Source: Psychrobacter sp. GP33 (GTDB lineage: Bacteria; Pseudomonadota; Gammaproteobacteria; Pseudomonadales; Moraxellaceae). From it: DNA of 64,000 nucleotides. A program made the translations under genes and the position numbers. Below are positions 1-9,500 of the stretch, piece by piece; the stretch's first letter is position 1, and each line of letters begins with the position of its first letter. The notes under the pieces were generated by a model. That model was not told the DNA's origin, did no database searches, and saw only the letters and a list, made by a program, of their open reading frames with translations. Location of the stretch: the NCBI RefSeq assembly GCF_014119005.1, contig NZ_JACGYX010000005.1:62001-126000 (forward strand), in the 5' to 3' direction.

Positions 1-54
1 TTCTACAAATGATCCTTAATGTTTATATCTCAGTGTCCAACTTGATAATAAAAC

Positions 55-84
55 CCGCTTTAGCTCAAACTTAAGCGGTTTTTT
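55..84 (+). terminator. Intrinsic terminator of a gene left of the window
   Basis: A 6-bp stem (CCGCTT at 55-60, AAGCGG at 73-78) is followed by six T residues. It probably ends a plus-strand gene that lies before the window. Confidence 0.5.
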
Positions 85-113
85 ATGCTAAAAATAAAAT
101 GTGATGTATAAAC

Positions 114-149
114 TAATCATGAACACCCAATCATGAACACCTAATCACC
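114..149. repeat. 14-bp tandem repeat, two copies plus a partial third
   Basis: The unit AATCATGAACACC occurs at 115-127 and 129-141, each followed by one variable base, and the third copy stops after AATCACC. It lies in the non-coding stretch before the first gene. No function is evident. Confidence 0.6.
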
Positions 150-388
150 AAACTCAGTATCGACATAAGTAGCAGCGGTAAAAATTAGCGTCGCTACAAT
201 AAAGCCGTTTATTAGCGCACTTTTTTACAAATAAAAGTAATAGGGCTGATAAGATAAACATCTAAGCATTAATTCTTATAAATTTTGACACGATATAAAT
301 AGAAAAATAAACAGAAAATATGATATCGAATCTTGTAGTACACAAGATATTTTTAAATCAAGTTTCTCTAGGTTTAGGAATAATTACT
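150..388. other. AT-rich leader region before first gene
   Basis: No gene is seen here. A TTGACA hexamer at 285-290 could be a -35 element, but the -10 at the right distance (TAAACA, 308-313) is poor. If it is used, transcription would begin near 320, which fits a translation start at 389 better than one at 320. Confidence 0.3.
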
Positions 389-880
389 ATGATAAAGATA
401 AATATGTATGTCATTTTTTGGGTTGCTCTGTCGTTTTTTACCTTCCTTATTGCTATGAGTAATATAAAAGGTCATAGGTTAATCCGTGATAAAGGTTCTA
501 TGTCAAAAGCACTAAGTAGCGATAGGCTTGATATTGAGTCCAGTTTTTATAGAACGGATGCAACGTGGCACGATATTATATTTTTCCACGCATCTGCGTC
601 CGGTGTTGCTATCGTACTTTTGGTTCTAATTATCAAGGGTGAGGCATTGTTTCCTGGAACTGTAGTCTTTTTTGGCGTGCTTTCTTCCATCGCAATATTT
701 ACCATTAGTATGGTGCTTCTTTTATTAGCATTCTATTTTTATACCATCTCCATTTTGAAACTTGGTAATACATTATCCAATATTCAAATTAATGGCAAAG
801 AAATCAAAACTATGTACGCGATTATGGCCGTCTTTGGCTATTTCTTGATATTTACGATACTGGCGTTGATATTGATTTAA
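389..880 (+). CDS. Small multi-pass membrane protein, unknown function
   Basis: This encodes 163 residues from the ATG at 389. An in-frame ATG at 320 would add 23 residues, but only 389 has a Shine-Dalgarno-like AGGA about 9 bases upstream. Hydrophobic segments lie near the N-terminus (about residues 4-22), in the middle (about 67-85 and 91-118) and at the C-terminus (about 143-163), so an inner-membrane protein with about four helices is likely. The loop after helix 1 is polar and basic. I recognise no family motif. The gene stands alone, ends just before a strong bidirectional terminator and faces the lipoprotein gene on the other strand. Confidence 0.55.
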   Translation: MIKINMYVIFWVALSFFTFLIAMSNIKGHRLIRDKGSMSKALSSDRLDIESSFYRTDATWHDIIFFHASASGVAIVLLVLIIKGEALFPGTVVFFGVLSSIAIFTISMVLLLLAFYFYTISILKLGNTLSNIQINGKEIKTMYAIMAVFGYFLIFTILALILI

Positions 881-915
881 AACCTAATAACCGAGCACAA
901 TTGATTTAAGAAATA

Positions 916-951
916 AAAACCGCTTATAGCAAAGGCTATGAGCGGTTTTTA
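916..951. terminator. Bidirectional terminator between convergent genes
   Basis: The arms ACCGCTTATAGC and GCTATGAGCGGT pair with one mismatch around a short loop and are flanked by an A-tract and a T-tract. The hairpin serves the plus-strand membrane protein and the minus-strand lipoprotein gene. Confidence 0.85.
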
Positions 952-978
952 ATTTATCTAAACTATCAAATAATAGCT

Positions 979-1818
979 TTATTTTTGTTCAGCATATAAA
1001 GGATCAAGCATTTTTGGCAAAGTATAGCTGCTATCGACAGGCATTTTGAATACATTACCTTGGACGACACCTGTTTTTACCCATTCAATTTGGTTGGTCT
1101 CAAGATTTACTAGATAAATAGCATAGTTTTGTCCCTTCTGTAGCGTAGAAACATAGGCACCACCAGTGGCGACTGCTGTAGCAGTACCCAATACCAGTGA
1201 CGCACCAATAGAGGGTTTACTACCTGTTACCATCGATACAAAAGCTTTGTTAGTGCCTTCAATCTTACGGATACTATTCAAGCTATTATTATCTAATCCC
1301 AATGCAGTATAGGTAGTTTTGGCTTTATTTGCTTCAGTTTTCTTCTTATCAAGTGCAGTATATAGATTTAGATAAGCCTGATTGGCGACGGTGTCAAACT
1401 TATTGGTTGAGCTAAGCACAGGATAGGCTGTATTTAACTTATCTTTAGCTTTGTCCGTAATTAAGATATCCATCTTAGTCAGCGTTTCTTTGGTCAACGT
1501 ACCGCAGACAAAGGGCGATGACGTATTGCTAACTTTTATCCCTTTTTCAGTCAGACGCGTTTTGATGGTCTGTGCCATAGCTAGAGCAGCAAGGTCAGAA
1601 TGTTGATACATAATATCGTTTTTACCCATCTCAACCCGCACGATACAGCCATCAGTGATAATAGCAACTGCTTGATTGGCTAAGGTTTTTTGCGTTTGAT
1701 CGTAGGCTGAGCGTGACTCAGGATTCACGGTCGCACAACCACTGAATGCAGTAATAGCAGCGAGCGCTAAAGGCAGAGTAACTGATTTAGCAACTTTCGG
1801 AATAAAAAGCTTTATCAT
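979..1818 (-). CDS. Uncharacterised lipoprotein, 279 aa
   Basis: The N-terminus is a typical lipoprotein signal: basic residues, a hydrophobic stretch, then a lipobox ending in Cys28 (FSGC). The mature part is about 250 residues with no recognised enzymatic motif. It has a helical, Lys/Ala-rich centre (about residues 120-175), a Gly/Ala-rich hydrophobic stretch (about 205-225), and a C-terminal part suggestive of beta structure. No Asp is present at +2 after the Cys (the residue is Ala), which in Enterobacteria would favour outer-membrane sorting. A ribosome site AAGGAT precedes the ATG. It is monocistronic, bounded by a terminator downstream and an AT-rich gap upstream. The product is unknown. 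Confidence 0.7.
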   Translation of the reverse strand: MIKLFIPKVAKSVTLPLALAAITAFSGCATVNPESRSAYDQTQKTLANQAVAIITDGCIVRVEMGKNDIMYQHSDLAALAMAQTIKTRLTEKGIKVSNTSSPFVCGTLTKETLTKMDILITDKAKDKLNTAYPVLSSTNKFDTVANQAYLNLYTALDKKKTEANKAKTTYTALGLDNNSLNSIRKIEGTNKAFVSMVTGSKPSIGASLVLGTATAVATGGAYVSTLQKGQNYAIYLVNLETNQIEWVKTGVVQGNVFKMPVDSSYTLPKMLDPLYAEQK

Positions 1819-2120
1819 GAATATCCTTATGAATGATAGAAATACTATTGTTATAGGTTACTTACAATTGTTATCGAAGCTGTTAGTTATAGTTACCAAA
1901 AACGTACAATTAAAAAACAGTCGAATTATGTCTTAATATTAATAATGTGTCTATTAAAAAATAAGTATTTCTTTATTAAAGTTATTCACACTATTGAAAA
2001 ACGTAGAAAGATAAAAGATGCAAAAAGCCTCTTGTTCCTTTTTAGCTATTAATACATTATTGCCTCATCGTATAAGCAAATATTGCTATTTAATCCCTCA
2101 CAGCTATTAACACTACCTTT
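1819..2120. other. Divergent intergenic region, no gene seen
   Basis: This is an AT-rich stretch between the lipoprotein gene (leftward) and the YbaN-family gene (rightward). It presumably holds both promoters, but I could not identify a -35/-10 pair with good spacing. No ORF of interest is present. Confidence 0.4.
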
Positions 2121-2543
2121 ATGACTCAAACAAAAAATGCTTTTTATCATCGACCCAAGACCAATCAATCCAAAAGCCCAACCGTACGTTGGATGCTACT
2201 TGGCGCTGGCTGGTTGTTTTTCGCCCTAGGTATTATTGGTATATTATTACCTGTGATGCCGACCGCACCTTTTATATTATTGGCAGCGGGATGCTGGGCG
2301 CGCAGCTCACGACGTTTTCATTTTTGGCTGATCAATCATAAATATTTTGGTAAGTTTGTCCGTGATTGGGAAGAGCGTCATGCCGTACCTCTATACGCTA
2401 AGTATCTGGCAACCATCATGATGGCTATATCAACGACGATGTTATTTTATCGCCTGCCTACTGATACGATATGGGTAGCATGGTTAGTAGCAGCTGTGTG
2501 TAGTGGGGCTGCGATATATCTGTTTCGTCTCCCAAATGCTTAA
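2121..2543 (+). CDS. YbaN family (DUF454) inner-membrane protein
   Basis: The 140-residue protein carries the DUF454 pattern: a first helix (about residues 24-45) running into LPVMPTAPFILLAAGCWARSS, then an Arg/His-rich segment with the conserved F-W-L and a G-x-x-VRDWEE stretch, and two further helices near the C-terminus. The E. coli relative YbaN has no established function beyond being an inner-membrane protein. The start is the only ATG before the conserved core; the first 22 residues are polar and probably cytoplasmic. It stands alone between a divergent lipoprotein gene and the cold-shock gene. Confidence 0.85.
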   Translation: MTQTKNAFYHRPKTNQSKSPTVRWMLLGAGWLFFALGIIGILLPVMPTAPFILLAAGCWARSSRRFHFWLINHKYFGKFVRDWEERHAVPLYAKYLATIMMAISTTMLFYRLPTDTIWVAWLVAAVCSGAAIYLFRLPNA

Positions 2544-2667
2544 TCCGCATTGATTAATGAAAATGGCTTAGTTTTTAGAAGGTGCATGCTTAAGGCTATA
2601 TAAAGCAGCACAATTTACTTAAAAAATAAGATATGTAACGCTTGTTACAAGAAATGTTAGATAAGAC
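2544..2667. other. Intergenic region before the cold-shock promoter
   Basis: This short AT-rich stretch follows the YbaN-family gene. I see no clear terminator and no coding potential. The cold-shock gene promoter and leader take up the rest of the gap, up to 2845. Confidence 0.4.
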
Positions 2668-2696
2668 TTGCGATAGCGTCAGACCCCCCTTATAAT
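2668..2696 (+). promoter_or_regulatory. Sigma-70 promoter of the cold-shock gene
   Basis: A -35-like TTGCGA (2668-2673) lies 17 bp from a perfect -10 TATAAT (2691-2696). Transcription would start near 2703, giving a 5' leader of about 143 bases before the ATG. Long leaders are typical of cspA-type genes, where they act in cold-dependent RNA folding. Confidence 0.65.
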
Positions 2697-2845
2697 GTAC
2701 CCAAGCTTAAGAGCAGTTCTGCACCAAATCATTACCTCGTAGTATTAGTTATAATCCTTCGTTTTAATATTTATCGTTCAGTAGCTATTTGCAAGCGTTG
2801 CCGGTCACTAGACCATTAATAAATTAGAAAATTAGGGTTATCAAT

Positions 2846-3055
2846 ATGTCAGATACTATGAAAGGTACAGTTAAGTGGTTTAACGAAGCTAAAGGCTTTG
2901 GTTTTATCGCTCCAGAAAGCGGCGCAGACGTTTTTGCTCATTACAGCGAAATCACTGGTTCAGGCTTCAAAACTTTAGCTGAAGGCCAAGAAGTTGAGTT
3001 CACTGTAACTCAAGGTCAAAAAGGTCCACAAGCTCATAACATCGTTGCTATCTAA
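2846..3055 (+). CDS. Cold-shock protein, CspA family
   Basis: This is a 69-residue single cold-shock domain, the usual length. It shows the opening [15 protein letters not shown] with the RNP1 motif KGFGFI, and the RNP2 equivalent DVFAHYSEI. It ends with the usual basic, QGxKGPQAxN segment. Such proteins bind single-stranded RNA and DNA and act as RNA chaperones at low temperature, fitting a cold-adapted organism. The RNP2 aromatic is Tyr where many homologues have Phe. The gene has its own promoter, a long leader, an AGGG ribosome site and a downstream terminator, so it is monocistronic. Which paralogue it is cannot be told from the window. Confidence 0.93.
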   Translation: MSDTMKGTVKWFNEAKGFGFIAPESGADVFAHYSEITGSGFKTLAEGQEVEFTVTQGQKGPQAHNIVAI

Positions 3056-3089
3056 TCTGTCTTTATAGACAATTAGAGCAAGATGAATA

Positions 3090-3119
3090 AAAAAACGAAC
3101 CATCGGGTTCGTTTTTTTT
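3090..3119 (+). terminator. Terminator of cold-shock gene
   Basis: The perfect stem ACGAACC/GGTTCGT with an ATC-containing loop is preceded by A residues and followed by a run of eight or more T residues. Confidence 0.85.
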
Positions 3120-3242
3120 ATGTCTGTTGTTCAAGGTTTTATTATTTTAGTTTTAAAAGTGAGTGAGCTAAATTTTGAAGAGCGGAAGATGTGGGTACAT
3201 TGAATAACTTATCACTATATATACCTAGTCATTACCCAATGC

Positions 3243-3273
3243 AAAACGCCTACAATCAGTTGTAGGCGTTTTT
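3243..3273. terminator. Strong bidirectional terminator
   Basis: The arms ACGCCTACAA and TTGTAGGCGT form a perfect stem with a 4-base loop, flanked by an A-tract and a T-tract. It mainly serves the leftward YeiH-family gene, whose stop is 34 bases away. Confidence 0.85.
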
Positions 3274-3306
3274 AGTTCAGTTGGAAGTATTAATTAGTAC
3301 AACGTT

Positions 3307-4389
3307 TTATATAAAGCTAATGCCAATGTTAATCAGGCCGCCACCAACGATTAACCATGCAAACATAATCGCGCCAAGTATTAGAGGTCTAACACCCGCT
3401 TGTTTAATAGCGCTTAGGTGCGTCGTAAGACCAAGGGCGAACATAGCCATCGTCAGTAATATATCATCTACCATCACCATGGCTTGCTCAAAACCTGCGC
3501 TTATATTAAGCAAGGTATGCAGCACGACGATAAGAATAAAAATAAAAGCGAACCATGGGACTTTAACTTGTTGAACACGGTTCATAAACGAAGGCTTTTC
3601 GCCATTCTCGCTGCTGCCTTTGGTTAGCGCAAAAGACAATACCAGTAAGAAGGGTGCAAGCATCATCACCCGAATCATTTTAGTGACGACAGCGGTATCG
3701 CCTACATCGGCACTGACAGCATTACCAGCGACCACAACTTGCGCCACTTCATGAATGGTCGAGCCAGTATAGACGCCATAATCTTGCGCGCTAAGCCATG
3801 GCTGTAACCAACCGAGATGATACAAAAACGGATACAGTATCATCGCAATCGTACCGAATACTACTACCGTTGCCACTGCGATAGTGACTTTATGCGCTTC
3901 GGCTTTGACGATAGGATCGGCGGCGATAACAGCGGCGGCACCGCAAATACTGGCACCGGAGCCAATCAATATAGTGGTTTGTTTATCAACTTTTAGCCAG
4001 CGTGTACCGAGCCAATAGGTTAAGAAAAAGGTTGAGGTCAGTACCAGCGCATCACTCATAACCGCGGGAATACCAACGCTTGCCACTTGGGTTAAGGTCA
4101 ATTTAAAACCATAGAACATAATGGCTAAACGCAGAATTTGCCCTTTAGCAAAGCAAACTCCTGCGTCCAAGCGTTCAGCGGCATGACCATAAACGGTATT
4201 GCCGAGTATCATACCGATTAAAATCGCTAAAGTTAATGATGATAAGCCGACGATGCGCCCATTGGTCCATGCTTGTAGACTACTATTCAACCATAAGCAA
4301 AATAAGCTACCGACCAGCACAACGATAAGTCCGGCTATGTGGCGACCGCGCGGAATATAACTGGCAAATGCTTGGGTAAAAGCTTTCAT
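3307..4389 (-). CDS. YeiH family (UPF0324) putative sulfate exporter
   Basis: The 360-residue polytopic membrane protein has about ten hydrophobic segments. YeiH-family features include LTLAILIGMILGN near residue 55, GQILRLAIMFYGFKLTL, the signature GSGASICGAAAVIAADPI (about 140-160) and YTGSTIHEVAQVVVAG. The family is annotated as putative sulfate exporters, but direct transport evidence is sparse; treat the substrate as unproven. It is transcribed divergently from a LysR-type regulator (start 4660), the same pairing as yeiH-yeiE in E. coli, so the regulator probably controls it. An AGGA ribosome site lies upstream of the ATG. Confidence 0.88.
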   Translation of the reverse strand: MKAFTQAFASYIPRGRHIAGLIVVLVGSLFCLWLNSSLQAWTNGRIVGLSSLTLAILIGMILGNTVYGHAAERLDAGVCFAKGQILRLAIMFYGFKLTLTQVASVGIPAVMSDALVLTSTFFLTYWLGTRWLKVDKQTTILIGSGASICGAAAVIAADPIVKAEAHKVTIAVATVVVFGTIAMILYPFLYHLGWLQPWLSAQDYGVYTGSTIHEVAQVVVAGNAVSADVGDTAVVTKMIRVMMLAPFLLVLSFALTKGSSENGEKPSFMNRVQQVKVPWFAFIFILIVVLHTLLNISAGFEQAMVMVDDILLTMAMFALGLTTHLSAIKQAGVRPLILGAIMFAWLIVGGGLINIGISFI

Positions 4390-4659
4390 AACTGAGCGTC
4401 CTATGAGAACGTTGGTAATGGGTAAGGCGCTGATGTTAAAGATGAGCTTTAATAACTAAATTTTTCGGTCAGCACTACTTGATAATCCAGATAAGCATAA
4501 GCTTATAAGTAGATATTATAAATAAAATCTATATATAATAAAAACAGATTAATAAGATAGAACCTATCGATTTTTTAGGTTAATATTAAAAGATGTAATG
4601 TTGGACACATTTAGGATGTAAGAGCTTTAGCAAATAAATCACAGCAAGGAGCCAAAGTA
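4390..4659. promoter_or_regulatory. Divergent control region of exporter and LysR genes
   Basis: This AT-rich 270-bp region separates the two divergent genes. It contains the palindrome ATAAGCTTAT (4497-4506) and a TATAAT (4534-4539) on the plus strand without a good -35. LysR regulators usually bind such divergent gaps at T-N11-A dyads. The operator itself is not proven. Confidence 0.4.
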
Positions 4660-5595
4660 ATGAGAAAAGCGGTGCAAACCTTACCAAGGATAACGCTGCG
4701 GCAGCTGGCAGTATTTGTAAGTATTTATCAAACGGGGAGTACCAGTCGCGCCAGTGAAGAACTGCATTTGTCACAATCGGCGGTAAGTAGTGCATTAACC
4801 GAGCTAGAAGCACGGTTACAAATGCCCTTGTTTGAGCGGGTGGGACGCAGGCTAAATCAGCATCCAAACGCGTATCCCATTTATATCCAAGCGCAGGCAA
4901 TCTTGGGGCAGGCGCTGAGCTTAGAGTATTATCATAAGCACCAAGCAGGACAGATTCATATTGGCGCGAGTACCACGATTGGTAACTATGTATTGCCACC
5001 ATTATTAGCCAAGCTATATGACATACAACCTAAGGCAAACGTAGATTTATATATTGCTAATACGCAAGAGGTGGTGACGGAAGTTGAGCAGCTGAATATT
5101 GATATTGCTTTGGTAGAAGGGATGCCGCGTCCAGCCGATAGTAAGGTAATCGAGCAGCGCGCATGGCGAACCGATACTTTGATGGTATTTGCAAAGCGCG
5201 ACAGTAGATGGCTGAATGGTTTAGCAGAATATGATGCCATAGATGACTGCTATCGGTTGAGTATTACCCAGCTGGCAAAACTGCCATTATTAGTCAGAGA
5301 AACTGGTTCAGGAACTCGGCAAATCATTGATGAGCAATTATTGCAATATATGCCCGATGCTGATGTGGTGATGGCGATTCAACAATCAGAAGCAATTAAG
5401 CATATGGTTAGTGCAGATATTGGTTTGGGCTGTCTGTCACAACATGCGATTCATGCTGAATTGGCAAACGGTAACTTGGTTCAGGTGAAGGTTGCTGGGA
5501 TAGATTTGGCGCGCACATGGTGGTTAATCTGGCACAAATCGCGTCATCAAAGTCCAATTTGGCAGACGTTTATCGATATCATTACTGAGGTTTAG
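4660..5595 (+). CDS. LysR-type transcriptional regulator, YeiE-like
   Basis: The 311-residue protein has an N-terminal winged helix-turn-helix (about residues 10-70) with the classic LysR pattern: ITLRQLAVFVSIYQTGS, then ASEELHLSQSAVSSALTELEARL and LFERVGRR. A substrate-binding domain follows from about residue 90. An AAGGAG ribosome site 8 bases before the ATG fixes the start. It is divergent from the YeiH-family exporter, so that gene is the probable target. E. coli YeiE has been linked to sulfite/iron responses, but the effector here cannot be read from sequence. A terminator follows the stop codon. Confidence 0.9.
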   Translation: MRKAVQTLPRITLRQLAVFVSIYQTGSTSRASEELHLSQSAVSSALTELEARLQMPLFERVGRRLNQHPNAYPIYIQAQAILGQALSLEYYHKHQAGQIHIGASTTIGNYVLPPLLAKLYDIQPKANVDLYIANTQEVVTEVEQLNIDIALVEGMPRPADSKVIEQRAWRTDTLMVFAKRDSRWLNGLAEYDAIDDCYRLSITQLAKLPLLVRETGSGTRQIIDEQLLQYMPDADVVMAIQQSEAIKHMVSADIGLGCLSQHAIHAELANGNLVQVKVAGIDLARTWWLIWHKSRHQSPIWQTFIDIITEV

Positions 5596-5614
5596 AGGAT
5601 AAATAACTGATAAA

Positions 5615-5651
5615 AAAGTGCAGCGTCATCGGTCTGATACGCTGCACTTTA
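5615..5651. terminator. Terminator between LysR and stress-protein genes
   Basis: The 12-bp arms AAAGTGCAGCGT and ACGCTGCACTTT form a hairpin with a 12-base loop between two convergent genes. The T-tail is short on the plus strand and longer on the minus strand. Confidence 0.75.
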
Positions 5652-5743
5652 TAACAATGCTATCTTATTAAATATATTGCACTTTATTGAATAGACGATA
5701 CTCTATTTTGATTTTTACCATATTTAATAAAGTAAATCATTGT

Positions 5744-6205
5744 CTATTTATTGACGGGCTTATCAAGTCTGACGACTAAGCTGTCACATGGTACATTTGG
5801 CAAGATATTATCAGCCGTTGCACCGCTGAGCCATGCCGCAATACCGTGACGCTCATGACGACCGATAACGAGTAAGTCAACGTGATGCTTTTCGCAATAG
5901 TTGATGATACCTTCACTATTAGAGATAGCTGTGGTCACCTCAGAGTTGACATTATACAGCTGGTTACGCTCTAAGAACTGCGCTAAACGTCCACGGGCTT
6001 CTTGACAGCGCTCATCATCAATCTGATCATATAGGCTAGAGGCGGGTACAAGCTCATAGCCGAACCCGACCATGGTATCTTTGACAATATGTAGTACTGA
6101 AAGTCTTGATTCAGGGCGATTTGCAACGATGTGTTTGGCTTTTTCTGCAACGACATCCGCATCTGACAATAAGTCCGTAACCAATAAAATATGTTTGTAA
6201 GTCAT
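5744..6205 (-). CDS. Universal stress protein, UspA family
   Basis: This is a 153-residue single Usp domain of typical length. It opens with the beta strand YKHILLVTDL and Asp, has the middle segment SRLSVLHIV, and ends with DLLVIGRHERHG...SGATADNILPNVPCDSLVVR, the UspA-type end with the Gly-rich loop before the last strand. A very strong ribosome site (AGGAGGA) precedes the ATG. UspA proteins are cytoplasmic and are induced by stasis and stress; ligand binding and partners vary. It is monocistronic. Confidence 0.9.
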   Translation of the reverse strand: MTYKHILLVTDLLSDADVVAEKAKHIVANRPESRLSVLHIVKDTMVGFGYELVPASSLYDQIDDERCQEARGRLAQFLERNQLYNVNSEVTTAISNSEGIINYCEKHHVDLLVIGRHERHGIAAWLSGATADNILPNVPCDSLVVRLDKPVNK

Positions 6206-6561
6206 GAGTATCCTCCTCCTATCAGATAATCTTAACTATAACACCAGTCGTGACAACTGTTCAGTAGTGCTATAGTTAACGCCAGCCACCTAGCTTAACT
6301 TTCCCACGTCACCTTGACTTCTTACAATAAACACCCCATCTATATTCGTTAAGAAAATTGTTAAAGTCGTTATCAGGCAAATTCTGTTTAACAGTTCTGC
6401 TTATTGGTTTGACTGTGACACTAAATATGAAGATTACCCAAGAATTAATGCGATAAAAATTTAGTTAAATTATCGATATTAACTTATAACAATTATCTCT
6501 TTAATCTTCACTTTTTAACCATTATTTATCCTGCTATTAAGGGTAAATACTAAGGACAAAT
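6206..6561. other. Divergent intergenic region, no gene seen
   Basis: These 356 bp lie between the leftward stress-protein gene and the rightward protease gene. A TTGACT at 6409-6414 resembles a -35 but lacks a good -10 at the right distance. No structured RNA or small ORF was recognised. Confidence 0.4.
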
Positions 6562-9500
6562 ATGACTGACACGCCATTTACTGCTGATTTAACCTTGCAT
6601 CCTGCTTTTGCGCTCATTGAGCATCGCCATATTGAGGCGCTGTCGATGGATGTGCTTATCAGTCAGCATACGCAGACCGGAGCGATGCACTATCATTTGG
6701 CACATGCCAGTGATGAAAATGCCTTCTTGGTAGGTTTTCGTACCCAGCCGATGGATTCGAAAGGCGAGGCGCATATCTTAGAACACGTCGCTTTATGTGG
6801 CTCGAAAAAGTTCCCCGTTCGCGATCCTTTCTTTTCAATGATTAAGCGTTCATTAAATACTTTTATGAATGCGATGACGGCGGCGGATTGGACAGCGTAT
6901 CCGTATGCCACGCAAAATAAAAATGACTATTTTAATTTATTAGCTGTTTATTTGGATGCGTCATTTTTCCCAAATATTCATCCGCTTGATTTTGCCCAAG
7001 AGGGTATTCGTGTTGAATTAGATAGCGATGACAAGCCGCAATTTAAGGGTATTGTTTTTAATGAGATGAAAGGCGCGATGAGCGGCGAGATTGATCAGCT
7101 GTATCATGCCGTAGCCCATCATTTATTCCCAACCACTACTTATCACTATAATTCTGGCGGTGATCCTGCTGATATTCCTGACTTGACTCATAATGAATTG
7201 GTTGAATTTCATCATAGCCATTATCATCCGTCTAACAGTGTGATTATGAGCTTTGGTAATATTCCAGTTGCAGAAACTCAAGCCAAGATTCATGATGATG
7301 CGCTCATTCAATTTGAAGTCGGCAAAAAGCATGTGTCACGCCCTGAGCAACGTTTGAGCGCACCGATTAGCGCCACTGATACGTACACCGCTGATGAAGT
7401 AGGACCTGATCAAACCCATCACGTGGTCGCATGGTTATTGCCTTCGATTATTGATCCTAAGCAGCGCTTAGCATTACGTTTACTTGAAGGCGTATTGGTT
7501 GAGCATGCAGGCTCGCCATTACGTGCCTATCTTGACAGCCATCCTCTCGGTAAAGCGCCAAGTCCGCTATTGGGTTTAGATGACAGCCATTATGAAATGG
7601 TGTTTTATACCGGTCTGCGTGGCTCCAATCCTGAACATGCCGAAGCCGTTGAGCAAGGGATTATGGACTTGCTAGCTACCGTTGCCAGTACACCGATAGA
7701 TGAAGAAACGATTGAAACGATATTGCATCAAATCGAGATTGATCAGCGTCATATTGGTGGCGATAGTATGCCTTACGGTCTGAATCTCATGTTAGAAGGC
7801 TTTAGTACCGCGATTCATGACGGCAATCCGATTGATGTTTGGGAAGTTGATGAGCATTTATTATGGTTGCGTGAGCAAGTGCAGGATAAAGAGTGGTTGC
7901 CGAATTTAATTAAGCAGCATTTGCTTGATAATCAGCATCGTGTTCGCTTGACTCTCACGCCTGATAGTGAAAAATCAGCGCGTCTGGCGGCGGCTGAACA
8001 GGTGCGCCTAGATACTATTGCGATGGATATGACCTCACATGATAAAGACATTTTAAAACAACAAGCATTAGATTTAGCAGCGCGTCAAGCAGCACCGGAT
8101 GATTTAAGCTTACTACCAAAAGTAGGCTTAGAAGACGTACCGACGGATATTAGCTTTAAACAGGGCACACAAAAGCAAATCCAGTTAAGCGGCAAAGAAA
8201 GTACGTTATTTGAATATGAAGCAGGTACTAATGGCTTATATTATTACCAAATTATTGTGCCGTTAACTGATGATATTGGTGCGACAAACTCTAATGAGCT
8301 GCCCGCCAATGACGTGATTAATCATCCGCTATTGCCGATTTATTTAAGCTTGTTATCAGAGTTGGGCACCGATTCAATGGATGCTTATGAACTGCAAGCC
8401 AAGCAAGCAGCGCATTCGTCAGGGGTGACAGCACGGGTCAGCCAGCGCACCAATATTGACAGTAACCAGTCAATTAGCAGCTACTTTGTGGTGGCAACGC
8501 GTGCGCTTAATCGTAAGCCTGAAGCCATTGATTTGGTCAAAGAGGTGATGGAGCATAGTATCTTTACTGAGCATGATCGTATTAAGGAGATTTTGCAGCA
8601 GCGCCAATCTGGGTGGCAGTCCAACCTTGCTGGTTCTGGGCATGCCTATGCGATGCAAACCGCCAGTCGCGGTATGAGCCGCCAGTCGCAGTTAGAATAT
8701 GTGCGTAGCGGTCTGCCAGCGCTCAATGCGCTTAAAGATTTCTTAACTCATGCTGCTACCGATGATACCCAGTGGGATCACTTAGCGACCAGTCTTATGA
8801 ATCTGCATCAACGTATTATTAGCTTACCTAAGCATGCGCTTATCATTTGTGAAGCGGAGCAAACCGAGCACTTGCGCGATTTGATCGTGAATAGCTGGGA
8901 AGACAGTCGTGCCGCAAAGCTTGCTACAAAAGATATCAATATTGAAAGTAATGTACCGAGCGAATTTGCAGATTTAACTATAAATCCTGCCTTAGATGGC
9001 GAAGACAATACACCAGAAACTGCCAACAATGGAGAAACAGTAGATGTTGCGGATTTAGCATGGTTGGTGGCAACCAATGTATATCATAATGCCAGTGCTT
9101 ATACCGTGCCTGCCTCTGATCATCCTGATACCGCAGCTTTAATGATATTAGCGCCTTATCTACGTAATGGTTACTTGCATAGTGCGATTCGTGAGCGCGG
9201 CGGTGCTTATGGTGGCGGTGCGGGTTATGATGGTAATGCTTGCGCCTTTAAATTCTTTAGCTACCGCGATCCACATTGTGCAGAAACTTATGCGCATTTT
9301 GATGCCAGTATTGAATGGCTGCTAAATGAACCACAAACGGCTGAGCAATTAGAAGAGGCTATTTTAGGGATTATATCTGGTATGGATAAGCCAGGTTCGC
9401 CAGCAGGTGAGGCGGTCAAAGCGTGCTTTGCAGACTTGCATCATCGTGGCATTGAGTGGCAACGTAAAATGCGCGCAGCAATATTAGCAGTAACTATTGC

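Noticed and set aside
4586-5240. Two minus-strand reading frames over the LysR gene (84 and 138 codons)
   Set aside because: They lie opposite a clear LysR coding sequence, have no ribosome sites and show no protein-like patterns.
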